In this document: positions 9,090 to 15,375 of the stretch, piece by piece | Layout: every line of letters starts with the position of its first letter | Position numbering within the stretch: position 1 is the first letter of the stretch | Assembly: GCF_030283205.1 (NCBI RefSeq) | Contig: NZ_JASNWF010000019.1 | Coordinates: 178,299-242,298 of the forward strand | Direction: 5' to 3' | DNA length: 64,000 bases | Source of the DNA: Actinomadura opuntiae | GTDB lineage: Bacteria; Actinomycetota; Actinomycetes; Streptosporangiales; Streptosporangiaceae | The notes under the pieces: model-generated | Database searches by the model: none | What the model saw: the letters and a program-made list of their open reading frames with translations, nothing else | Told to the model about the DNA's origin: nothing | Program-made: the position numbers and the translations under genes

Positions 9090-9937
9090 CGGGCGGCTCC
9101 GGCGAGGTAGTCCAGGCTGGCGCGGACATCACGGTAGGGGCCGGTGCCCGCCGGCGGCTCCGCGGTCAGCACGGCGTCCTGCTCCATGACGTACCAGCCT
9201 CCGTATCCGGCGCCCTCCAGGGTCGCGATGATGCCGGGGATGTCAACGTCCCCTTCGCCGAGCGGCCGGTAGAGGCCGCCGCGCACCGCGTCGGTATAGG
9301 TCACCTCACCGTTCAGCACGCGGGCGGCGAGCGCGGCGTCGACGTCCTTGAGGTGGACGTGCGCGATGCGCGCCGCCGCGAACCGGGTCAGCCACGCGGG
9401 GTCGGTGCCGCCGACCAGCAGATGGCCGGTGTCCAGGCACAGCGGGACCCCGGACCCCGACAGCACCCGCTCGACGTCGGCCCGGGTCTCCACGACCGTC
9501 CCGACGTGCGGATGCAGCGCCACCAGCCGGCCGCGCCGCGCCGCCCGCGCGGTGATCGCGTCGAGGTTGGACAGCAGCGTCGCCCAGGCCCGGGTGTCGA
9601 GGGCGGGCCGCCCGTCGTAGCCGTCCAGCCCGGTCGCGGCGGCCAGCACGAGCACGCCGCCCATGCCGTCGAGCGCCCGCTCGACCTCCGGCATCGGGTC
9701 GCGGTCCGGGTCGTGCAGGACGACCGGGACGAACGCCCCCACGAGCCCCAGGCCGTAGGACGACAGCAGCGCCTCCCGCTCGTCCCGCCCGGACGGCAGG
9801 AACCCCTCCGGGCCAAGCTCGGTCGCCGCGAGCCCGAGGTCGCGCATCTCCGCCAGGACCCGCGCGGGCGCCATCTGGTGGCCCCAGCCGGGGACCTCGC
9901 ACACGCCCCACGAGATCGGCGCGCCCGCGATCCTCAT
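9086..9937 (-). CDS. iolE: TIM-barrel inosose dehydratase/isomerase-like protein
   Basis: 283-residue AP-endonuclease-2-type TIM barrel (IolE/IolI family). Metal-binding-type positions appear in GWGHQMAP, VALHPHVG, CLDTGHLLVGG and HVHLKDVD. Its place between iolG and iolC suggests the dehydration of 2-keto-myo-inositol. The IolE and IolI families are hard to separate by eye, so the exact reaction is inferred. ATG at 9937 overlaps the iolG stop (ATGA). Confidence 0.85.
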   Translation of the reverse strand: MRIAGAPISWGVCEVPGWGHQMAPARVLAEMRDLGLAATELGPEGFLPSGRDEREALLSSYGLGLVGAFVPVVLHDPDRDPMPEVERALDGMGGVLVLAAATGLDGYDGRPALDTRAWATLLSNLDAITARAARRGRLVALHPHVGTVVETRADVERVLSGSGVPLCLDTGHLLVGGTDPAWLTRFAAARIAHVHLKDVDAALAARVLNGEVTYTDAVRGGLYRPLGEGDVDIPGIIATLEGAGYGGWYVMEQDAVLTAEPPAGTGPYRDVRASLDYLAGAAR

Positions 9938-11103
9938 CGCCGCACCTCCTCGGCCCCGACGATGCGGCCCTCCCGCATGGACAGCTCGCAGGCTTCGGCG
10001 AGGTAGAACGCCTCCAGGGCGTCCTCGGGCGGGCAGGGGTTGGCGCGCCGCCCGGCGACGACGTCGACGAAGGCGCGCAGCTCGGCGTCGTAGGCGTCGG
10101 AGAACCGTTCGAGGAACCCGGCGTAGGGATCCCTCGGCGCCTCGCCCCGCTCGGGCACCGCGGTGACGGGCGTCCGCTCGTCCAGGCCCGCGACGATGCT
10201 GTCCTTGGACCCGAACAGTTCGAGCCGCGCGTCGTACCCGGCGGCGTTGTAGCGGGTGGCCGACACCTGCGCGAGCGTCCCGTCGTCCAGGACGAGCAGC
10301 GCCGACCCGGTGTCGACGTCGCCGCTGTCGCGGAAGAAGTCCTCGCCGCGGTTGGCGCCGGACGCCATCACCCGCACGACGTCGCGGCCGGTGACGAAGC
10401 GGATCAGATCGAGGTCGTGGATGACGCAGTCGCGGAACAGCCCGCCGGACGTCGGGACGTACTCGGCGGGCGGCGGCGCCGGGTCGAAGCTGCACGACCG
10501 GACGGTGTGCAGCCAGCCGAGCCGCCCGGACGCGAGCGCCTCGCGCGCGGCGGCGTTCCCGGCGTCGAACCGGCGCTGGAACCCGACCTGGACCGGGACC
10601 CCGGCCTTCTTCGCGGCCGCGACGATTTGGAACGTTCCAGCAATATCGGACGCGAGCGGCTTCTCGCAGAAGACGGGCATTCCGACCGCAAGCGCCCGCT
10701 CGACCAGATCGGCGTGCGCGTCCGTCGCGGCCGCCACGACCAGCCCGTCCAGCCCCGCGGTGAACAACTCCGCGACATCCTCCGCCGCCCGAACCTCCGG
10801 CGCCCCACTCTGCATCCCTGCAGAGGAGCCGCCCCCCGCGGGAGACGGCCTGACCGCGGCCTTCCCCTCCGCCGCCGCTCCGCTCCGGACGCCGGCCTGC
10901 ACTTCTGCGGGAGGACCACCCGCCGGAACAGAGGGCCTGATCGCCGCCGCTCCGCTCCGGGCTCCGGTGAGGCGGGCCGCCAGGGCGCGGGCGCGCGCGG
11001 CGTCCGCGTCGGCGACGACCAGCGCCTCCACCTCGGGCAGTTCGCACAGGGCCGCGGCGTGGCGCGCACCGATGCGCCCCGCGCCGGCCAGTCCGATCCT
11101 CAT
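9934..11103 (-). CDS. iolG: Inositol 2-dehydrogenase (Gfo/Idh/MocA family) with low-complexity insertion
   Basis: 389 residues. The NAD fold opens with GLAGAGRIGARHA, CEKPL supplies the catalytic Lys, and FRDCVIHDLDLIRF holds the likely catalytic Asp/His pair. It is about 50 residues longer than usual because of a Gly/Ala/Pro/Ser-rich segment at residues 48-98, inside the Rossmann fold, encoded by an imperfect tandem repeat. The reading frame stays intact across it. An operator-like palindrome also lies inside the gene at 10628-10639. ATG 11103 is preceded by GGGGAGGGG. This is the promoter-proximal gene of the unit. Confidence 0.92.
   Translation of the reverse strand: MRIGLAGAGRIGARHAAALCELPEVEALVVADADAARARALAARLTGARSGAAAIRPSVPAGGPPAEVQAGVRSGAAAEGKAAVRPSPAGGGSSAGMQSGAPEVRAAEDVAELFTAGLDGLVVAAATDAHADLVERALAVGMPVFCEKPLASDIAGTFQIVAAAKKAGVPVQVGFQRRFDAGNAAAREALASGRLGWLHTVRSCSFDPAPPPAEYVPTSGGLFRDCVIHDLDLIRFVTGRDVVRVMASGANRGEDFFRDSGDVDTGSALLVLDDGTLAQVSATRYNAAGYDARLELFGSKDSIVAGLDERTPVTAVPERGEAPRDPYAGFLERFSDAYDAELRAFVDVVAGRRANPCPPEDALEAFYLAEACELSMREGRIVGAEEVRR
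10628..10639. promoter_or_regulatory. Intragenic LacI-type operator candidate in iolG
   Basis: Perfect 12-base palindrome TGGAACGTTCCA. The local codons (ATT, GCT, GGA, CAA) are rare for this genome and the stretch is locally AT-rich, as if the sequence is held for something other than coding. The same motif with one symmetry mismatch sits in the iolG promoter about 500 bases upstream. Confidence 0.55.
10810..10960 (-). repeat. Imperfect tandem duplication inside iolG
   Basis: Two units, 10810-10888 and 10897-10960, each start with CTGCA, include GGCCTGA and end in GCCGCTCCGCTCCGG on the plus strand. The second is shorter by an internal gap. The encoded peptide carries the repeated word RSGAAA and lacks any predicted fold. 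Confidence 0.7.
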
Positions 11104-11139
11104 GGAACCCCTCCCCGGTCGGCGGTCAGGTGAGTCCCG

Positions 11140-11168
11140 AGTGTGCTGGAGCGTTCCAGGGGCGTCAA
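11140..11168 (-). promoter_or_regulatory. iol promoter with embedded LacI-type operator
   Basis: On the minus strand TTGACG (11168-11163), a 17-base spacer and CACACT (11145-11140) form a vegetative-type promoter about 35-45 bases upstream of iolG. The spacer holds TGGAACGCTCCA (11158-11147), a 12-base palindrome with one mismatched pair. A repressor bound there would block polymerase directly. No regulator gene lies next to the unit. Confidence 0.65.
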
Positions 11169-11282
11169 CGGCCGGGCGTGCGCGCCGCCGGTAAATGAAG
11201 TGTCCGAAACCCGGCCGACTACTCTGGAAGCAGCCCCGCCCCGGGCTGTCGCCCAGCGAACACCAAGCGCTAGTTTGTGTCC

Positions 11283-12797
11283 ATGCGGGTCTTCGTCACC
11301 GGCGCCTCCGGGTTCGTCGGCTCCCACACCGTCCGCGCCCTGCTGGCCGCCGGGCACCGTCCGCGCGCGCTCGTCCGCGACCCCGGCCGGGCGGCCAAGG
11401 TGCTGGAGTCGATCGGCGTCCGGGCCGAGAAGGTGGAACTGGTCCCGGGCGACATGCTCGACGCCGCCGCCGTGGCCGAGGGGCTGGAGGGGTGCGACGC
11501 CGCGATCCACACCGCCGCCGCGATCGGGGTGACCGGCGCCCACCGCGACCTGGTCGAGGTCAACGTCACCGGCACCCGCAACGTGATCGGCGGAGCCGTC
11601 GCCCGCGGCCTGGACCCCGTGGTGCACGTGTCGACGATCGGGATCTTCGTGCCCCCGTCCGGGCCCGTCATCACCGCCGACTCGCCGCTCGCGAGCCCGC
11701 GCACCGACTACGGCAGGTCGAAGCTGGCCGCCGAGAACTACGTCCGCGAACTCCAGGACGAGGGCGCTCCGGTGACGATCGTCTACCCCGGCGGCGTCTG
11801 CGGCCCCGACCAGCCGCACCTCGACGCGCTGAACGAGGGGCTCGCCGGCGCGCTCGGCAAGCTGTGGCCGCTGCCCGGCGGCGGCGTGTCGGTCGTCGAC
11901 GTCCGCGACCTCGGCACCGCGCTCGCCCGCACCGTCGAGGCCCGGCAGGGCCCGAGCCGCTGGGTGCTCGGCGGCCACTACCTCACCTGGCCGCAGTACG
12001 CCGACCTGTGCGACGCGCTGACCGGCGTGAAGTGCCGCCGCGTCCGCGTGCCGAACGGCGCGATGCTCGCGCTCGGCTCCGCGCTCGACGCCGCCAAGCG
12101 CGTCCGGCCGTTCGACTACCCGCTCACCCGCGACGCCGCCGAGTTCATGGTCACGCTCGTCCCCACCGACGACCGCCCGATCCTGGAGGCCCTCGACCTC
12201 ACCCTGCGGCCCGTCGAGGAGAGCGTCGCCGACAGCCTGCGCTGGCTGGCCGAGAGCGGCCACCTGAACCCGCGCCGGGCCGGCCGGCTGGTCCCCGCCG
12301 AGCGCGCGGCGGCCCGCCCCACCCTGATCCAGCGCACGCTGGGCCCGGTGTTCCAGCGGATCTCCGGCGCCGGCTGGTTCGCCAAGGTCGGCCCCAAGAT
12401 CGTCCCGCGCGTGGACCGGGCGCTGCACCGGCTCACCGGCGGCCGGGCCATGCTCGGCCAGCTCCTCGTCCCGAGCCTGGTCCTCACCACGACCGGCGCC
12501 GTCAGCGGCCTGCGCCGGCAGACGCCCCTGGCCTGCCTGCCCGACGGCGACGGCTGGCTCGTCGTCGGCTCCAACTTCGGCCGCGAGAAGCACCCGGCCT
12601 GGACCGGCAACCTCATCAAGAACCCCGACGCCGAGGTCAGCTTCCGCGGCCGCACCACCCCGGTGACCGCGCACCTGCTCGACGACGACGAGCGCGCCGA
12701 GGCCTGGCCGCGCCTCACCGCCATCTGGCCCGTCTACGACCGCTACGTCGAACGCGCCGACCGGCAGCTGAGGGTCTTCCGCCTCACGCCCCGCTGA
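11283..12797 (+). CDS. Fusion of extended SDR (epimerase-type) and Ddn-like F420-dependent nitroreductase domain
   Basis: 504 residues. The first part (about 1-320) is an extended short-chain dehydrogenase: VTGASGFVGSH for the nucleotide, DYGRSK with the catalytic Tyr/Lys, and VYPGGVCGP. A linker leads to a C-terminal Ddn/DUF385-type domain (about 385-504) recognised by TTTGAVSGLRRQTPL, GSNFGREKHPAW and NPDAEVSFRGR, typical of deazaflavin (F420)-dependent reductases. The ATG at 11283 follows TAGTTT by six bases, consistent with a leaderless message; a GTG at 11277 is a less likely start. Substrate unknown. The two domains suggest a coupled NAD(P)- and F420-dependent conversion, which is inference. 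Confidence 0.88.
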   Translation: MRVFVTGASGFVGSHTVRALLAAGHRPRALVRDPGRAAKVLESIGVRAEKVELVPGDMLDAAAVAEGLEGCDAAIHTAAAIGVTGAHRDLVEVNVTGTRNVIGGAVARGLDPVVHVSTIGIFVPPSGPVITADSPLASPRTDYGRSKLAAENYVRELQDEGAPVTIVYPGGVCGPDQPHLDALNEGLAGALGKLWPLPGGGVSVVDVRDLGTALARTVEARQGPSRWVLGGHYLTWPQYADLCDALTGVKCRRVRVPNGAMLALGSALDAAKRVRPFDYPLTRDAAEFMVTLVPTDDRPILEALDLTLRPVEESVADSLRWLAESGHLNPRRAGRLVPAERAAARPTLIQRTLGPVFQRISGAGWFAKVGPKIVPRVDRALHRLTGGRAMLGQLLVPSLVLTTTGAVSGLRRQTPLACLPDGDGWLVVGSNFGREKHPAWTGNLIKNPDAEVSFRGRTTPVTAHLLDDDERAEAWPRLTAIWPVYDRYVERADRQLRVFRLTPR

Positions 12798-12917
12798 AGG
12801 CGTCGAGGCCGGTCGGGCCCGCCGACACAACCGTTCCGCCGCGCGGGAAGTCGATGCCGTCGAGAACGTCGGCGGCGGTGCTGTGCGCGCCGAATCCGGA
12901 ATCAATGCGTCGCCGCG
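12784..12917 (-). pseudogene. Remnant of an SDR gene N-terminus
   Basis: One minus-strand frame encodes FGAHSTAADVLDGIDF, which closely resembles the start of retinol-dehydrogenase-like SDR proteins (FGxxSTAxxVLxGIDLSG). The glycine motif expected next is lost and the frame ends at a TGA (12786-12784) after about 18 more residues. No ATG, GTG or TTG is in place upstream. It reads as a decayed gene fragment downstream of, and convergent with, the SDR-Ddn gene. The call rests on the short match alone. Confidence 0.35.
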
Positions 12918-12966
12918 TGAATATGATTCGACGGAGCGCACTCCGGGTCGAAATCGCGCGGTTTTC

Positions 12967-13452
12967 TCAGGAGCCGCGGACCTTTTTCGAGAGGCGGCGG
13001 CCGATGAGGAAGTAGGCGATCAGCACTCCGGCGACGTTGAGGATGACGTCGTCGATGTCGAAGGCGCGGCCGATGACGACGGCGCCCTGGACGGTCTCGA
13101 TGGCCAGCGAGAACGCGCCGGTCACCAGGGCCAGGCGGATCGGGCCGCGCAGCGACTTCCAGACGATCGGCAGCAGCACGCCGAGCGGTGCCAGGAGCGC
13201 GACGTTACCGCCGATCTGAAGGAACGCCTCCTTCGTCGGACGGTTCATGTAGAAGCGGAGCGAGCGCCCGGGGTGGAGATTGCCGCCGGCCTGTCCGTGG
13301 TCGTGGACGGGCGTCAGCGTGAGCCGGAATGCGAAATAGAAGAACACCGCCAGAATGGCGAGCGCTATCATCACGACCAAAGTGCGGATCGCGAGCACGT
13401 ACCAGGGGGCCCGTTCGCCGCGTTCCGCCGGCTGCCACATTTCCACCAACAT
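12967..13452 (-). CDS. VanZ-like membrane protein
   Basis: 161 residues with about four hydrophobic segments and the VanZ-family landmarks GGNVALLAPLGVLLP and FDIDDVILNVAGVLIAY. VanZ relatives are small membrane proteins linked in places to teicoplanin tolerance, but most have no known role. An alternative start is the ATG four codons downstream (13440). It is divergent from the cholesterol oxidase gene, from which it is separated by 224 bases. No resistance genes are adjacent, so a resistance role is not supported here. Confidence 0.85.
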   Translation of the reverse strand: MLVEMWQPAERGERAPWYVLAIRTLVVMIALAILAVFFYFAFRLTLTPVHDHGQAGGNLHPGRSLRFYMNRPTKEAFLQIGGNVALLAPLGVLLPIVWKSLRGPIRLALVTGAFSLAIETVQGAVVIGRAFDIDDVILNVAGVLIAYFLIGRRLSKKVRGS

Positions 13453-13564
13453 CTCGCGCTGGTCCCCGCTCCACGGCCGGCTAAGCGTCCAGCGGGATTA
13501 CGGGCCTCGATCCAGGGACCGCAGGCCGGTTTAGGGCATGTCCGAAACCAGTCGAAATCGGACG

Positions 13565-13619
13565 TTGACAGGCGAACCGAGCGAGCGCATGATTCGGCGT
13601 GATCGGAGTCACACCGATC
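13565..13619 (+). promoter_or_regulatory. Promoter and inverted repeat upstream of cholesterol oxidase
   Basis: TTGACA (13565-13570), a 17-base spacer and CATGAT (13588-13593) make a good vegetative-type promoter. Just after the expected start point lies GATCGG-N7-CCGATC (13601-13619), which could be an operator. No KstR-like site was seen. Confidence 0.5.
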
Positions 13620-13676
13620 GCGGGCGGCCGGCGCGAGGCCCCCTCACGGAACGTCCTCGGTGAGAGAGGTTGCGCC

Positions 13677-15320
13677 ATGGCCGGTCATGGGCGGCGGCAT
13701 GCCGTCGATTCGGGGATCACCCGCCGCAGGTTCCTCGCAGGAACCGGCGCCGCAGCGGGCGCGCTGCTCCTGCCGTCGTGGCGGACGGCCGCCGCGGCGG
13801 CGCCGGACAGGGTGATCGCGGACGGCGACCGGGTTCCGGCGCTGGTCATCGGCAGCGGCTATGGCGGCGCGGTAGCCGCCCTGCGGCTGACCAGGGCGGG
13901 CATCGCCACCCACATCGTCGAGATGGGACAGAGCTGGACGTCCCCCGGCTCGGACGGCAAGGTCTTCAGCACGCTGCTCAAGCCGGACGGGCGCTCGTAC
14001 TGGTTCCGTACCAGGACCGACCAGCCCGTCGGGTACTTCCTCGGCGCCGACGCCAACAAGGACATCGACCGGTACGCGGGCGTCCTGGACTCGGAGTCGT
14101 TCGCCCACACGCGCGTCTACCAGGGACGCGGCGTCGGCGGCGGCTCGCTGGTGAACGGCGGCATGGCCGTCACGCCCAAGCGCGCGTACTTCGAGGAGAT
14201 CCTGCCGTCGGTCAACGCGGACGAGATGTACGGCACGTACTTCCCGCGCGCCAACGCGACGCTCGGCGTGAACACCATCGACCCCTCCTGGTTCGAGTCC
14301 ACGAAGTGGTACCGGTTCGCGCGCGTCGGGCGGGACAGCGCCCAGGCGGCCGGGTTCGGGACCACGTTCGTCCCGAACGTCTACGACTTCGGCTACATGA
14401 AGCAGGAGGACACCGGGACCAAGCCCAAGTCGGCGCTCGCGCAGGAGGTCATCTACGGCAACAACTACGGCAAGCGTTCGCTGGACAAGACCTACCTCGC
14501 CGCGGCGGCCGCCACCGGACGGCTGACCATCAGCCCGCTGCACACCGTCACGGGTGTCGCGCCCGCGCAAGGCGGCGGCTACACGGTCGAGATGACGCAG
14601 ATCGACACCGCCGGCAACACCGTCGCGCGCAAGACCGTCACGGCGGACCGGGTGTTCTTCGCGGCGGGCAGCGTCGGCACACCGAAGTTGCTGGTCGCCA
14701 TGAAGGCGCAGGGCCGCCTGCCGAACCTGCCCGACGCGGTCGGCGGCGGCTGGGGCAACAACGGCAACGTGATGGTCGCCCGCGCCAACCACGTCTGGGA
14801 CACCACCGGCGCCGACCAGTCCACGATCCCGGCGATGGGCATCGACAACTGGACCGACCCGAACGGCCCGGTGTTCGCCGAGATCGCCCCGTTCCCCGCC
14901 GGCACGGAACTGTGGATCAGCCTGTACCTCGCCATCACCAAGAACCCGAACCGGGCGAGGTTCACGTTCGACTCCGGCACCGGCAAGGTCGGCCTGTCGT
15001 GGCAGTCGTCCTGGACGCAGCCGTCCATCGACGCCGCCAAGCGCGTCTTCGACAAGATCAACAGCAAGGCCGGCACCATCTACCGGACCGACCTGTTCGG
15101 CTCCTACAAGATCTGGGGCGACGACTTCGTCTACCACCCGCTCGGCGGCTGCGTCCTCGGGCAGGCCACCGACGGCTACGGCCGGCTGCCCGGCCACCCC
15201 GGCCTCTACGTGATCGACGGGTCGCTCGTCCCGGGCAGCACCGGCGTCAATCCGTTCATCACGATCACCGCGCTGGCCGAGCGGAACATCGAGAAGATCA
15301 TCAAGACGGACCTGGCCTGA
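13677..15320 (+). CDS. Secreted cholesterol oxidase (class I, GMC family)
   Basis: 547-residue flavoenzyme that oxidises and isomerises 3-beta-hydroxysterols to 4-en-3-ones. A Tat signal (TRRRFLAG at 15-22, hydrophobic stretch, Ala-rich cleavage region near 42) sends it out folded with FAD. The dinucleotide motif is VIGSGYGGAVAALRL. Segments known from Streptomyces cholesterol oxidase are closely matched: YQGRGVGGGSLVNGGMAV, FAEIAP (catalytic-type Glu), YHPLGGCVLG (His) and GVNPFITITALAERN (Asn). ATG 13677 follows GAGAGAGG. It stands alone, without sterol uptake or ring-degradation genes nearby. Confidence 0.95.
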   Translation: MAGHGRRHAVDSGITRRRFLAGTGAAAGALLLPSWRTAAAAAPDRVIADGDRVPALVIGSGYGGAVAALRLTRAGIATHIVEMGQSWTSPGSDGKVFSTLLKPDGRSYWFRTRTDQPVGYFLGADANKDIDRYAGVLDSESFAHTRVYQGRGVGGGSLVNGGMAVTPKRAYFEEILPSVNADEMYGTYFPRANATLGVNTIDPSWFESTKWYRFARVGRDSAQAAGFGTTFVPNVYDFGYMKQEDTGTKPKSALAQEVIYGNNYGKRSLDKTYLAAAAATGRLTISPLHTVTGVAPAQGGGYTVEMTQIDTAGNTVARKTVTADRVFFAAGSVGTPKLLVAMKAQGRLPNLPDAVGGGWGNNGNVMVARANHVWDTTGADQSTIPAMGIDNWTDPNGPVFAEIAPFPAGTELWISLYLAITKNPNRARFTFDSGTGKVGLSWQSSWTQPSIDAAKRVFDKINSKAGTIYRTDLFGSYKIWGDDFVYHPLGGCVLGQATDGYGRLPGHPGLYVIDGSLVPGSTGVNPFITITALAERNIEKIIKTDLA

Positions 15321-15325
15321 AACGT

Positions 15326-15367
15326 GCGGAACGCCCGCACCGGACGGTTCCGGTGCGGGCGTTCCGC
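15326..15367. terminator. Strong hairpin between cholesterol oxidase and lon
   Basis: A perfect 19-base-pair stem (left arm 15326-15344, right arm 15349-15367) with the loop CGGT. It sits in the 55-base gap between convergent genes and can serve both. Confidence 0.85.
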
Positions 15368-15375
15368 TTCCCCGA

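Noticed and set aside
12967..15320. Sterol-catabolism cluster around the cholesterol oxidase
   Set aside because: No kst, hsa or mce genes and no KstR-like operator are present. The oxidase is a single secreted enzyme gene.
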